From positions 224,290-288,289 of the forward strand of contig NZ_LMRG01000023.1 of assembly GCF_001425605.1 (NCBI RefSeq): a stretch of DNA of 64,000 nt, written 5' to 3'. This document shows positions 1 through 9,364 of the stretch, one piece after another. The notes below the pieces were generated by a model. The model ran no database searches. It was not told where the DNA came from and worked only from the letters and a program-made list of their open reading frames with translations. How positions within the stretch are numbered: the stretch's first letter is position 1; the number at the start of each line of letters is the position of its first letter. The DNA is from Rhizobium sp. Leaf453 (GTDB lineage Bacteria; Pseudomonadota; Alphaproteobacteria; Rhizobiales; Rhizobiaceae). The position numbers were made by a program, and so were the translations under genes.

Positions 1-2
1 CG

Positions 3-674
3 GTCTGTTTCGGGGCTGCGGCGATCTCGGGTCTTGCCGGCATGTCACCGGCTTACGGGGCGTTTCTCGCCGGCATCGTTATTGGCAATTCCACTCTGCG
101 CAGCCGCGTCATTCCGGTGATCGAGCCGATCCAGAGCGTGTTGCTTGTCGTTTTCTTCCTGTCGATCGGGCTGTTGATCGATCTTGATTTTATCGCGGCG
201 AATGTCTGGTCGGTCCTGCTTGGAGCGCTGCTTGTTGTCGCGGCAAAGACGGCTCTGAACATCTTCCTGCTGCGCAAGACCGGTTCGTCACCGCAGGTCG
301 CATTGGTCGCGGGTCTGTCCATGGCGCAGATCGGCGAATTTTCCTTCGTGCTGGCCGCGGCCGGCCTTGGCGCCGGCGTGCTGCGGTTCGAGACCTACAA
401 GGTAGCGATCGCCGTTACCGCGCTGTCGCTGCTCGTCTCGCCGCTTTGGGTCAGCATGATGCACCGACTGGAAAACATCGCCTCCGATCACCTGCAGACC
501 TATCGGGAGGCCTTTGCGGTCGCCTATGCTCGGGAGCTGGCGGAACTGTCGAAGCGGGGTGCTGCGCTCGATGGTGCGCGCTGGTCGCTGAGGGTGCGCT
601 ATCGCGCCTTCCGCCTTGCCCGCCACCACCGGCGGCGGGCAAAGATGCCGTCTGATATTAAAAAGGACGATTAG
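3..674 (+). CDS. Cation:proton antiporter, CPA2 type (C-terminal part)
   Basis: The frame is open through the left edge of the window (codons run from base 3), so the N-terminal half is missing. About 223 residues are visible. They contain several hydrophobic segments, with the stretches SPAYGAFLAGIVIG and GLSMAQIGEFSFVLAAAG that are typical of Kef-type monovalent cation:proton antiporters of the inner membrane. After the last membrane segment comes a cytoplasmic tail of about 60 residues that ends very basic (RLARHHRRRAK). No Rossmann (TrkA-N/RCK) domain follows, unlike KefB/KefC, so this is a short CPA2 exchanger. Ion specificity (K+ or Na+) cannot be told. Its stop overlaps by four bases the stop of the convergent transglycosylase gene. 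Confidence 0.85.
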   Translation, partial: VCFGAAAISGLAGMSPAYGAFLAGIVIGNSTLRSRVIPVIEPIQSVLLVVFFLSIGLLIDLDFIAANVWSVLLGALLVVAAKTALNIFLLRKTGSSPQVALVAGLSMAQIGEFSFVLAAAGLGAGVLRFETYKVAIAVTALSLLVSPLWVSMMHRLENIASDHLQTYREAFAVAYARELAELSKRGAALDGARWSLRVRYRAFRLARHHRRRAKMPSDIKKDD

Positions 675-1879
675 AGCGCGTCGAGAACGGCTTGGGTCGC
701 CCAGCCATCCGCGGGGAGTCCCAGACGCTGCTGCTCCTTCTGCAGGGCTGCACGCGTACCCGAGCCGAGAATGCCGTCGATCTTGCCGACATCATGCCCC
801 ATGCCCTGCAGTTTGGTCTGCAGCGCCTTCATGCCCTCGTCGTTCAGGCCCGGCTCCGGATGATGCGTGTCATATGCAGGTGCACCGGCAAGGCGGGTCG
901 CGAAATAGGCGGCCGAGGTCGTGTAGATGAACGACTGGTTCCATTCGAGATAGATGTTGAAATTCGGATAGGTCAGGAAGGCAACGCCATGGCGGCCCTG
1001 CGGAATGACCAGCGAGGCAGCAAGCTGCGGGAAGGCCGTGTTACCGTCGCGCGGAGCTACTCCGAGCTTGAACCAGTCGCCGGCGGTCATGCCAGTCTGC
1101 AGGCCGGTTTTCTCCCAAGGCAGGTTTTCCGGCAGGTTCACTTCCTGGATCCAGGGCTGGCCGGCGGTGTAGCCAAGGCTCTTGATGAACTTGGCAGCCG
1201 TCAGGATCGCATCCGGGGAGCTTTCCTTGAGGTTCACATGTCCGTCGCCATCACCATCCATGCCCTGGGCAATGATATCCTCCGGCAGCATCTGCACCTG
1301 GCCGATTTCGCCGGCCCATGCGCCGGTCGTCGTCGCCGGGTCGAGGTCGCCGTGCTGGACCATCTCGATTGCGGCAATCAGCTGCGGCCGGAACATTTCC
1401 GGACGGCGGCAGTCATGCGCCAGCGTCACCAGTGCGTTGCGGGTGTTGAAGTCACCCTGCACGGCGCCGAAATCAGTTTCCATCGCCCAAAACGCGGTAA
1501 TGACCGGGGCGGGGACGCCGAACTCCTTCTCGGCGCGATCGAAGACGGCGGCATATTCCTTCATCTTCTTGGCGCCGATATCGAGGCGCGCCTTGCTGAC
1601 GGTGCGCTGCGAAAATTCGGTGAAGCTCTGCTTGAACACGCCCTGTGCGCGGTCGCGGCCCAGCACCTTCTCGGAAATGGCGGAGCCTGCGAGCGCGCGA
1701 TCGACCACATCGGCCGGAATGCCCTTGCCGACAGCCTCTGCCTTCACCCCTTCCAGAAAGGTTGCCAGATCACCTCCGCAAGGTGCGGCCGGAGGGGCGG
1801 CTTCCTGAGCGAGTGCAGTCGACGTCAAAAGGGTGAGGAAACCGATCGAAAGAACGGAGCGCAGTGTGCCGCGTGTCAT
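671..1879 (-). CDS. Lytic murein transglycosylase, MltB family, with C-terminal peptidoglycan-binding domain
   Basis: A 402-residue exported enzyme expected to cleave the MurNAc-GlcNAc bond of peptidoglycan with formation of 1,6-anhydro-MurNAc. Residues 1-24 are a signal peptide with cleavage after ALA. The SLT_2/MltB catalytic domain spans about residues 35-330; the catalytic acid is Glu134 in AFWAMETDFG. The last 60 or so residues (from GLNDEGMKALQTKL) form a PG_binding_1 domain. There is no lipobox cysteine at the signal peptide end, so it is periplasmic rather than lipid anchored. The gene stands alone between a convergent antiporter gene and the GH25 gene upstream on the same strand. Confidence 0.93.
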   Translation of the reverse strand: MTRGTLRSVLSIGFLTLLTSTALAQEAAPPAAPCGGDLATFLEGVKAEAVGKGIPADVVDRALAGSAISEKVLGRDRAQGVFKQSFTEFSQRTVSKARLDIGAKKMKEYAAVFDRAEKEFGVPAPVITAFWAMETDFGAVQGDFNTRNALVTLAHDCRRPEMFRPQLIAAIEMVQHGDLDPATTTGAWAGEIGQVQMLPEDIIAQGMDGDGDGHVNLKESSPDAILTAAKFIKSLGYTAGQPWIQEVNLPENLPWEKTGLQTGMTAGDWFKLGVAPRDGNTAFPQLAASLVIPQGRHGVAFLTYPNFNIYLEWNQSFIYTTSAAYFATRLAGAPAYDTHHPEPGLNDEGMKALQTKLQGMGHDVGKIDGILGSGTRAALQKEQQRLGLPADGWATQAVLDAL

Positions 1880-2032
1880 CGCAAGTCCTTGTTTGGCAGG
1901 GCGGGGTTGTCAGGTCGAATCCGGCCGGGCTCGGCCGAAAAGACAGGGCCGATGCCGTCGCGGCAAGGTATGAGAGCCGCTGTCGCACGGCAATGGGGCT
2001 GAAAGAAGAATTACCGTGTGCCGCGGGGAAAT

Positions 2033-2827
2033 TTACGGTGTTGGACGCGGTTTCGAAACGGCTGCGACCCAATTCTTCCAGTTCTTCGGCGATCCGGCAA
2101 AGACGTTGATATCGGTATTGCCTTCGATGCCGGGAATGACGCCGGTGCTGGTATATTGCCAGAAGGCCCAGCGGCGCTCCTCATAGATTTTCGTCGGGTG
2201 CGCGGCGACCGAGCGGACCCAGAAATGGTAGTCGTTGAACTGGCCGACGAGATTGTCGCGGTGGAAATCGACCGACGTATAGATGATCGGGCGCTTGCCG
2301 TAGTGGGCTTCCAGGCGATCCATGAAGCGCTTCATTTCCGTCTGCACCGTCAGCGGCGACGGGCGGTAGGTGCAGGTCTTGGATTCGCCGTTCCATTCGA
2401 CGTCGAGAACCGGCGGCAGGTAGACCGCGCTCTTCGGAACATTGGCGATGAACCAGTCGGCCTGCTGGTCGGCCGTCGAGCAGAAATAGTAGAAGTGATA
2501 GGGCGCATAGGGCAGGCCAACGGCGCGGGCGCGCTGCCAGTACTCGTTGAACTTGGCGTCGATCCGGTCCTTGCCTTCGGTTGCCTTGATGAAGGCGAAG
2601 GAAACGCCGGATGCCTTGACCTTCGTCCAGTCGACATCACCCTGCCATTTCGACACGTCGATGCCGTGGATATTGTGGTGGTGCGGTGTGCGCTCGCCGA
2701 AATCCTGCGGGTCCTTGTCATGGAATTTGGGCGGGATCGACGCCGTCGAAACGAGATCGTAATCCGTCGTCGAACAGGCGGACAGAAGCGTCACAATGGG
2801 CAGCAGAGCCAGGAGAAGCCGGCGCAT
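2033..2827 (-). CDS. GH25 lysozyme-like lipoprotein
   Basis: A 264-residue muramidase-fold protein. The start at 2827 was chosen because it gives a compact lipoprotein signal (MRRLLLALLPIVTLLSAC, lipidated Cys18); an upstream in-frame codon at 2866 would add 13 polar residues before it. The glycoside hydrolase family 25 barrel begins at HGIDVSKWQG (Asp57) and carries the catalytic DxE pair in LDVEW (Asp142, Glu144). Family members cleave beta-1,4 bonds between MurNAc and GlcNAc. Being lipid-anchored it should sit in the periplasm. The gene follows about 220 bases after btaB on the same strand. Whether it acts on self or foreign wall is unknown. Confidence 0.9.
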   Translation of the reverse strand: MRRLLLALLPIVTLLSACSTTDYDLVSTASIPPKFHDKDPQDFGERTPHHHNIHGIDVSKWQGDVDWTKVKASGVSFAFIKATEGKDRIDAKFNEYWQRARAVGLPYAPYHFYYFCSTADQQADWFIANVPKSAVYLPPVLDVEWNGESKTCTYRPSPLTVQTEMKRFMDRLEAHYGKRPIIYTSVDFHRDNLVGQFNDYHFWVRSVAAHPTKIYEERRWAFWQYTSTGVIPGIEGNTDINVFAGSPKNWKNWVAAVSKPRPTP

Positions 2828-3049
2828 GAGGTATCCGTTCTGAATCGATCGACGATGCTGCCTCACACGATGATATCCGCTAATGTGATCATCCCCCAGG
2901 AGGCGTGAACCTCATCTTCACCATATCATCGTAAAAAATGGGTTAGTTTCAAGCATAATCGCCGAAACACCTCCGCTACCCCCGAGGCAATCGAGTGGCA
3001 GCGGTGATCATAATGGCAAGGGATCATTATGCGGAGCTTGTGAGGCGGC

Positions 3050-3712
3050 TTATGACGGGCGACGGTAGACGAAAAGCCAGGCATAGCCGCGGCCGAGCGG
3101 CCGGAATTCGACCGAGTGGCCGGCGCGTGCGGCCTTGTCTTTCAGCACCGAAACAAGCGCATCGCGCGGGGTGACGTGAAAGCGCGTCAGCCACGCCTGC
3201 AGCCCGCGCCGGAACAGACCGGGCAGGCGTTCCTGCTGACCAAAATCGGCAATATGCAGCGAGCCACCGGGGTTAAGGGCCGCGATCGCGGCATCGATCG
3301 CCTTTTCCCAGTCCGGAATCATCGACAGGGCATAGGAGATGACGATGCGATCGAAACCGGTCTGGCCAAATTCCGACGGCGTGAAATCCGTGGCATCTGC
3401 AACGCGCAAAACCGTCTGGTGAAAACCGGCCTTGCGCAGCTTCGCCTCGGCCGAAATCAGCATTTCGGCTGAGATGTCGAGGCCGAACAGCTGCGCCTTG
3501 GGAAAGTGTTTGCCGATCATCGCGAGGTTGCGGCCTGTGCCGCAGCCCACTTCGAGCACGCTGCCGCTGGCTGGCACGTCCAGCCCGTGGATCATCGTGT
3601 CGCGGCCGAACAAGTAGTATTTCCGCGTCAGATCGTAGAAGTGCCGCTGCGTGCGGTACATCCGGTCCATGCGCCGGGCGTGGCTGTCGCCCACGGTGTC
3701 GATTGCGGTCAT
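3050..3712 (-). CDS. btaB: BtaB, phosphatidyl-free betaine lipid N-methyltransferase
   Basis: A 220-residue class I SAM-dependent methyltransferase with the glycine-rich motif VLEVGCGTGRN near residue 55. The N-terminal wording (RMYRTQRHFYDLTRKYYLFGRD) and its translational coupling to btaA (ATGA overlap at 3709-3712) identify it as BtaB, which adds three methyl groups to the amino group of diacylglyceryl-homoserine to give diacylglyceryl trimethylhomoserine (DGTS). DGTS replaces phospholipids in rhizobia when phosphate is short. It acts at the cytoplasmic face of the membrane and shows no membrane segment of its own. The identification rests on the operon context as well as the sequence. Confidence 0.9.
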   Translation of the reverse strand: MTAIDTVGDSHARRMDRMYRTQRHFYDLTRKYYLFGRDTMIHGLDVPASGSVLEVGCGTGRNLAMIGKHFPKAQLFGLDISAEMLISAEAKLRKAGFHQTVLRVADATDFTPSEFGQTGFDRIVISYALSMIPDWEKAIDAAIAALNPGGSLHIADFGQQERLPGLFRRGLQAWLTRFHVTPRDALVSVLKDKAARAGHSVEFRPLGRGYAWLFVYRRPS

Positions 3713-4959
3713 GCCGTCTTCCGGTAGATATGGAAGCCGCCATAGATGGCCGAGCGGTCCTTGATGTTCAGCGCCTGCGATTGCTCCGCGTCATAGGACC
3801 ACTGGCCCAGCAGTGTCTGCGACACACGGCCTTCGAGAATGCTGGCTTCGGCGGCGGTGCGGAAGATGACAACGGCGCCATCGGCTGCGGTGCGGGTGAT
3901 TTCCGTCCAAAGGTCGTTGAGTTGCTTGTCGGTCATCCAGTCCTGCGCATCGAGCAGGACGTAACGATCGACGGAGCCGGCCGCTTTTTTCGATAGGAGA
4001 ACAGTGAAGCTCTCGTGATGGACATGCACGCGTTCGGCATTGTTGCGGATCGTCTCGTGGCGGCTTGCCTGCAGATAGACCGGCAGTTCACCTTCGTGCG
4101 GCATAGGATAGCGGCGGGCGAAAGCCTGCCAGGCAAAGTAGTTTTCCCGCAACGGGAAGTGACAGCAGAGCTTTTCCAGCCGCTGGCGCAGAACGCCGGC
4201 CAGCGACTTCTCGTCGCTCAGGCTTGCCAGTTCGTCGAATTGCTGCGGCGGGATGCCGAGCCCGAACAGCGAACTCTTGCGGCTGGTGATCCAGCGGATG
4301 ACCGGACGGTCGAACAGCGGGGCCAGGCGCTCGTCGAAGAACTGGCGCTGTTCGCGCATCGAGCGGGCATTGGCGAGTTCACTGGGATCGACACCGTGCA
4401 GGCGGGCAAGCAGATGGCCAAGGCCGATGAAGCGGCCGAGAAGGCCGGTGCGATAGATATTCTTGCCGAACACCCGGATACGGCGCTGGCCGGTCAGGCC
4501 GCGGCTGTTCCAGTATTTCCGGGTCGCATTGTCGAGCTTCGGCGCGATGAAGAGATCGTAGGCCTGGACGTTGCTGGCGTGATCGTGGCGCGCCAGGAAG
4601 CGGACGATGTCCTGATGGCCGGGCAGGTGACGGAAGGCGGCGAGCTTCAGCCGGTTCAGCGCCACATGGTGCGGATTGAGATCAACGACGTCGATGCGTT
4701 CGGGAGCTGCCGAAAGGTAGGCCAGCATGTTGCAACCGCCGGAGCCGATCGTGACGATATGATGCTCCGGTCGAATCTGCATTGCGGCCATATCGACGGC
4801 CGGGTCTTCCCAGATCTGCGGATAGACGAGGCCGGTGAAGAGAAGCCCGAAAAGTCGCTCAGACAGGCCATCAAAGCTCAAGGCCTTGTGCTGGATCAGT
4901 GCTGTTTTGAGCTTCTGGTTCTTCTTGCCGTAGCCTGCATCTGGTGCGAGATCGGTCAT
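3709..4959 (-). CDS. btaA: BtaA, SAM:diacylglycerol 3-amino-3-carboxypropyltransferase
   Basis: A 416-residue protein of the DUF3419/BtaA family, which transfers the 3-amino-3-carboxypropyl group of SAM to diacylglycerol, the first step of betaine lipid (DGTS) synthesis. The SAM-binding region is visible as IVTIGSGGCNMLAYL followed by IDVVDLNPHH. The N-terminal phrase GLVYPQIWEDPAVD is typical of the family. It is first gene of the btaAB operon. In Sinorhizobium this pathway is induced by PhoB under phosphate limitation (established knowledge). A weak Pho-box-like sequence lies at 5006-5023, upstream of the start; see findings. Confidence 0.93.
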   Translation of the reverse strand: MTDLAPDAGYGKKNQKLKTALIQHKALSFDGLSERLFGLLFTGLVYPQIWEDPAVDMAAMQIRPEHHIVTIGSGGCNMLAYLSAAPERIDVVDLNPHHVALNRLKLAAFRHLPGHQDIVRFLARHDHASNVQAYDLFIAPKLDNATRKYWNSRGLTGQRRIRVFGKNIYRTGLLGRFIGLGHLLARLHGVDPSELANARSMREQRQFFDERLAPLFDRPVIRWITSRKSSLFGLGIPPQQFDELASLSDEKSLAGVLRQRLEKLCCHFPLRENYFAWQAFARRYPMPHEGELPVYLQASRHETIRNNAERVHVHHESFTVLLSKKAAGSVDRYVLLDAQDWMTDKQLNDLWTEITRTAADGAVVIFRTAAEASILEGRVSQTLLGQWSYDAEQSQALNIKDRSAIYGGFHIYRKTA

Positions 4960-5105
4960 GTCAGCCTGCCATCCGTTGACGATGCCGCGCTTCTAAGACG
5001 AGTCCGCTACACTTTGATGACGGCCCGCTTATACAAATTCTCATCCATAAGATTTGATTAAGTTTGTCTGTGTTAGACAGGCCTCGTCTTTTTCGGGGCG
5101 CTAAC

Positions 5106-6683
5106 ATGATGTTAAAGTCTTTTCTGCCGAAATCGGAGCAGCGCTACGCCGCAATGGGCGCGGCGATCGGGGCGCTCTTTCCGGCAATCTGCGTTTTTTA
5201 TGACAGCCTTACAGACAGCAGCTATGGATTCTGGGGAAACGGTGCACCGACCTCGGCGTCGATCGCCGTCACTCTAATGCCGGTTGTGTGTGGCATCCTG
5301 TTTCACCAATGGGGCCGCTTGCGCAATCGCCTGATCGCGGAACTTCAGCAGCGCCGGATCACCGAGGAAGACCTGCAGCGTGTCGTGCACACCGATCAGT
5401 TGACCGGTATTGCCAACCGATTCGCCCTTGAGCGCGACATTCGCGAGCGGCTATCCGCGCAAGCGAAGGCACACGACCGCATTGCCCTGCTGCTGCTTGA
5501 TCTCGACCGCTTCAAGTTCGTCAACGATTCCATGGGCCATGATGTTGGAGATGAGCTGCTCGTCGCGCTCAGCAAACGGCTAATTCGGGCGCTGTCGGAT
5601 ACGGCGAAGGTTTATCGTCTGGGCGGCGATGAATTTGTCATCGTCGTCGCCGGCGCTCCATCGGACGGCAAGATCAACGATATCTGCGCGATGATCAAAA
5701 GCCTGTTCATCGAGCCCTTCGACCTTTCCGGAGCACAGTTCTGGACGGGCGGCAGCATCGGCGTCGCCTATGTCGAGACGGGCGACGAGACCATGTCGGC
5801 AGTGCTGAAGCGCGCCGACCTCGCCCTGTACAAGGCCAAGGAAATCGCTGGTAACAGCCATATGCTCTACGAGCCGGACATGGCAGCGGAAGCATTCCGA
5901 AAAGGTGAGATGGAGTACGATCTTTCCCGGGCGCTCGCTGCCGGCGAGTTCTTTCTGGAATATCAGCCGATCGTCGGCATCGAAAGCCGCGCCATCCGTT
6001 CGTTCGAGGCGCTGATCCGCTGGCGCCATCCAGAAAAGGGCATCATTCCGCCGGACCAGTTCATCGCCTCGGCCGAAAAGACCGGCCTGATATTGCCGAT
6101 TGGCAATTGGGTCATTCGGACGGCATGTCTGGAGGCTATCCGCTGGCCGGCGCCGACAGGGGTTGCGGTCAATGTCGCCGGCGATCAATTCAAGGACCGC
6201 GCCTTCGTCTCGCATGTGAAGGCCTGCCTCGCCGAAGCCGGGCTCGCTCCCGGTCGCCTGACGATCGAGGTTACCGAATCGATCTTCCACGTTGATGCCG
6301 AGGTTATCAGCAAGAGCCTCGAGGAACTTCGTGCCCATGGCGTGCGCATCGCGCTCGATGATTTCGGCATCGGCTTCTCGTCGATCAACAATCTCCGGCG
6401 TTTTCCGCTCGATCAGTTAAAAGTCGACCGCTCCTTCACGCGCTCGATGCTCGGCAATCAGCGCGATGCGGAACTGGTCGATATCATCCTGCAACTCGGC
6501 AACACGTTTCAGGTTTCCACAACCATCGAAGGTATCGAGACCGAGGGGCAGATGGAATTCGTCCGTGCCCTCGGCGCTTCGGAGGCGCAGGGATTCCTGA
6601 TATCGCGACCGGTTTCCGCCAACGACGCGCTGACCATCCTGCAGCGTGAATCGACGAAGCAGGCGGCGCGATCAACGGGTTAG
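5106..6683 (+). CDS. Membrane GGDEF-EAL protein (c-di-GMP turnover)
   Basis: A 525-residue protein with two N-terminal membrane segments (about residues 13-33 and 50-68), then a GGDEF domain with intact RLGGDEF motif at residues 173-177, then an EAL domain with FEALIRW at about 301-303. Both motifs are canonical, so both c-di-GMP synthesis and hydrolysis are possible; the RxxD inhibition site expected nine residues before GGDEF is absent. The EAL domain keeps DDFGIGFSS and the ETE segment used for metal binding (TIEVTES). Start: ATG at 5106; a TTG at 5064 would add 14 residues and cannot be excluded. It diverges from btaA across a 146-base gap. Confidence 0.9.
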   Translation: MMLKSFLPKSEQRYAAMGAAIGALFPAICVFYDSLTDSSYGFWGNGAPTSASIAVTLMPVVCGILFHQWGRLRNRLIAELQQRRITEEDLQRVVHTDQLTGIANRFALERDIRERLSAQAKAHDRIALLLLDLDRFKFVNDSMGHDVGDELLVALSKRLIRALSDTAKVYRLGGDEFVIVVAGAPSDGKINDICAMIKSLFIEPFDLSGAQFWTGGSIGVAYVETGDETMSAVLKRADLALYKAKEIAGNSHMLYEPDMAAEAFRKGEMEYDLSRALAAGEFFLEYQPIVGIESRAIRSFEALIRWRHPEKGIIPPDQFIASAEKTGLILPIGNWVIRTACLEAIRWPAPTGVAVNVAGDQFKDRAFVSHVKACLAEAGLAPGRLTIEVTESIFHVDAEVISKSLEELRAHGVRIALDDFGIGFSSINNLRRFPLDQLKVDRSFTRSMLGNQRDAELVDIILQLGNTFQVSTTIEGIETEGQMEFVRALGASEAQGFLISRPVSANDALTILQRESTKQAARSTG

Positions 6684-6876
6684 AAACATTTCTCGCACCA
6701 AAGTGATTGCCATAAAGCCTTCCTAAATCCATGGAATCCTGTTTTTGTGGCCATGCAGGGGCGTGCGTCAAATATCATGCGCAAGGTCGCTGTAAGACGT
6801 GAAAGACGCCCCATATTTAATCTTGGATCGATCCTGATCCAAAGAATAGTGCGGGGGCGAAGCAGGGGCATTGCGT

Positions 6877-8226
6877 ATGCGCAAAAAATGGTTGTGGCTC
6901 GCCGGCTCGATCCCCGCCGCTCTTGCAGCAGTGGCGACCTGGCTTGTCGTGATGCCGCCGGAGCTCCTGCGTGTCGGCGATGGTTATGCCGCCAAGATCG
7001 TCTGCTCCAATGTCTTCGTCGCCGGGCGGGATTCGCAGGCCGTTCTTGCTGACGATGTGCAGGCACCGGGGCATCCGCTGCTGCGCCTTGTGCGCATCTC
7101 CGTTGACGAAACCCGCAAGACCGTGACGGCCCGCATGTTCGGTTTTGCCGCCCCCGGTCACGCCATCTATCGCGAAGGGCTGGGCTGCACCAATGTGACA
7201 GAAGGCGAATTTGCCGCATTCCCGGGCAATCGCCAGCTTCGCCGTCGCGCGCCGCAGGCCGACGATGCCAAGCCCTGGCCGGATGGTAGCGGCACGACGA
7301 TCAATCCGGCGGTGCAGACATTGGTGATGGATAGCCAACTCGCTGGTCCTGGCATGCGCGCCATCCTCGTGATCAAGAACGGCCGAATCCTCGCCGAGAC
7401 CTATGCGGACGGTTTCAACAACGCAACGCCGCTGCTCGGCTGGTCGATGACCAAGTCGGTAACGGCGGCGCTGATCGGGCTTCGGATTCGTGACGGGCAA
7501 ATGGCGCTGGATCGCACCGAACTTCTCCCGCAATGGCGCAATGATCCGCGCAGTCAGATCAAGCTGGCCGACCTGATGGGCATGCAGAGCGGCCTGCAGT
7601 TCAATGAGGATTATGGTGACGTCACCGACGTTACCCGCATGCTGTATCTCGAAGGCGACATGGCCGATTTCGCCGCGGACAAGTCTCTGGAAGCCAAGCC
7701 GGGTGAGCGCTTCAACTATTCGAGCGGCACCACGACAATTCTCTCACGCCTCTGGATGGATACGTTCGGCAGCGTGCGCGAGGCCCTGACCTTTCCACGT
7801 GCGGCGCTCTTCCGGCCGCTCGGCATGAACAGCGCCGTGCTGGAACCGGATGCGCACGGCACCTTTGTCGGCTCCTCCTACATGTATGCCACCGCACGGG
7901 ACTGGGGGCGTTTCGGCCTGTTTCTTCTGCAGAACGGTGCCTGGAATGGCGAGCAACTGCTACCGGAGGGTTTCGTCGACTTCATGCGCACGCCGACCAA
8001 GGCGTCCGACGGGCGATACGGGGCAGGGCAGGTCTGGACGAAGTACGGTCGTGATGGCGGCCCAGCGCTGCCGCCCGATGCTTATTGGCTGCAGGGGCAT
8101 GACGGCCAGACGGTGATGCTGGTGCCGTCGCTTGGGCTGGCGGTTGTGCGCATGGGGCTGACACCCTCGCGCAGCGGTTATGACGTCCGCGTGCTGGAGG
8201 CCAAAATAATAGAGGCGGTCAAGTGA
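6877..8226 (+). CDS. Serine hydrolase of the beta-lactamase / class C PBP fold
   Basis: A 449-residue protein with a short cytoplasmic N terminus and one signal anchor (LWLAGSIPAALAAVATWLVV). The beta-lactamase (PF00144) domain covers about residues 150-445. The nucleophile motif SxxK is WSMTKS (Ser190, Lys193) and the YxN-like element is YSSGT near residue 285; a HxG-like HDGQ lies near the end. Substrate is unknown: family members include esterases, D-aminopeptidases and carboxypeptidases, and true beta-lactamase activity is not implied. ATG at 6877 is preferred because GCAGGGG at 6862-6868 is then well spaced; a TTG lies six bases earlier. A perfect hairpin overlaps the stop codon. Confidence 0.85.
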   Translation: MRKKWLWLAGSIPAALAAVATWLVVMPPELLRVGDGYAAKIVCSNVFVAGRDSQAVLADDVQAPGHPLLRLVRISVDETRKTVTARMFGFAAPGHAIYREGLGCTNVTEGEFAAFPGNRQLRRRAPQADDAKPWPDGSGTTINPAVQTLVMDSQLAGPGMRAILVIKNGRILAETYADGFNNATPLLGWSMTKSVTAALIGLRIRDGQMALDRTELLPQWRNDPRSQIKLADLMGMQSGLQFNEDYGDVTDVTRMLYLEGDMADFAADKSLEAKPGERFNYSSGTTTILSRLWMDTFGSVREALTFPRAALFRPLGMNSAVLEPDAHGTFVGSSYMYATARDWGRFGLFLLQNGAWNGEQLLPEGFVDFMRTPTKASDGRYGAGQVWTKYGRDGGPALPPDAYWLQGHDGQTVMLVPSLGLAVVRMGLTPSRSGYDVRVLEAKIIEAVK

Positions 8227-8234
8227 CCGCCTCT
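8211..8234. terminator. Hairpin overlapping the stop codon of the serine hydrolase gene
   Basis: An 11-bp perfect inverted repeat, AGAGGCGGTCA (8211-8221) and TGACCGCCTCT (8224-8234), with the TGA stop at 8224-8226 inside the right arm. No T run follows, so it may act as a transcript 3' end stabiliser or bidirectional end signal between two convergent genes. Confidence 0.5.
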
Positions 8235-8267
8235 GGTAAGTAGTTTCGTCGGACGATATCGCCGGTT

Positions 8268-9248
8268 TTATCGCATGCCGAGCGTGTCGAGCAGGCCCTT
8301 GCGTTTGGCGTGATAGTAGTAGCCGCTGGCATAAAGCTTGACCGCGCCATCGTTCTGGTTGTCGGCCACCATCCAGGCGCCGGCCAGGTATTTCGTCGCG
8401 TATTTCAAGTTGGTTTCGGCGTCGAACAGGCCTTCAGCCGGCCCTTCGTAGCCCAAGCCCTTGGCCGTGTTGTAGCGGATCTGCATCAGGCCGTAATTGC
8501 CTGCGTGATAGGCGCGCGGATTGTAGGTGCTTTCGCGCTTGACGACGCGATGAACCAATTCTTCCGGAATATTGTTGAGCTTGGCGTAATAGGCGATCAG
8601 ACGGTCGAGTTCGGGGCGAGAGCTTGTCGGCTTCTCTGTGATTCCCAAAGTGTCCGGAATAGCCTTTGCCATTGCGATGGCGCTCTGGCCAAGGGAGGGC
8701 TTGGGCATCGGTACGATCATGCGCTTGGCAACGAGCGTCTCAAGGCCGACCGGCTCGCCCGTATCGAAATCCGATTCCATGGCGGCCATCATGACCATGC
8801 CCTGCGGAATCTGCGGTGCGGTTTCGGTGGTGGCCGGCACCAGTGCATTGGCGGTTTGCGGCACGGCCGCGGCATTCAGTGCCTGAACGCTCGCGGAAGC
8901 CTGCTGGGGTGTCACCAACGCGTTGGCGGCGGACGGCGTTGCTACAGCTGTGTTCGCAGTTAACGGCGTGGTTGCCGCGACTTGCGCAGTTGCCGTTTCG
9001 CCGGGCTTCATCATCGCTGTTTCCGCAGCAAGAGCGGCGGCTGTCGCGGTTGTCGCGCCATCCGGTGTCGGTAGAGCGTAAGCCGTCATTTCCGTTCCGG
9101 GCTTCGGCAGCGGGGTCACCGTCTGCACCGCCATCAGCTGTTCCATCGGCGTCCGCTCGACACTCGAACAACCGCCAAGCAGCGTCGCCGAGATCAGGGC
9201 GCAGGCCGTAACGGCCGGTTTATTAACGGAAAATCGGGGTTTTGCCAT
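8268..9248 (-). CDS. Lytic transglycosylase SLT-domain lipoprotein
   Basis: A 326-residue lipoprotein: signal with lipobox LLGGC (Cys27), a long Ala/Thr/Pro-rich linker of roughly 170 residues (low complexity, with repeated TATAAALAAETA-like wording), then a C-terminal SLT (GH23) domain from about residue 215. The catalytic Glu is in VVKRESTYNPRA, followed by the GLMQIRYNTAKGLGY motif and TNLKYATKYLAG of the family. The likely role is cleavage of glycan strands with formation of anhydro-MurNAc, from an outer membrane anchor. It converges on the serine hydrolase gene. The linker could let the enzyme reach the wall from the membrane. Confidence 0.9.
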   Translation of the reverse strand: MAKPRFSVNKPAVTACALISATLLGGCSSVERTPMEQLMAVQTVTPLPKPGTEMTAYALPTPDGATTATAAALAAETAMMKPGETATAQVAATTPLTANTAVATPSAANALVTPQQASASVQALNAAAVPQTANALVPATTETAPQIPQGMVMMAAMESDFDTGEPVGLETLVAKRMIVPMPKPSLGQSAIAMAKAIPDTLGITEKPTSSRPELDRLIAYYAKLNNIPEELVHRVVKRESTYNPRAYHAGNYGLMQIRYNTAKGLGYEGPAEGLFDAETNLKYATKYLAGAWMVADNQNDGAVKLYASGYYYHAKRKGLLDTLGMR

Positions 9249-9364
9249 GCTGTCGCTTTCATGCTGGCAGGCAAATCAGAGCCTGCAAATCAGCGGTCAA
9301 AAACCGCCATGCGCGAAACTTCATTAACCTATAGGGCTGCGAACCGCAAGCAGGGGGCGACGTT

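Noticed and set aside
692..2002. A long plus-strand frame opposite the MltB-type gene
   Set aside because: Same cause: third-position G+C on the other strand. No family resemblance.
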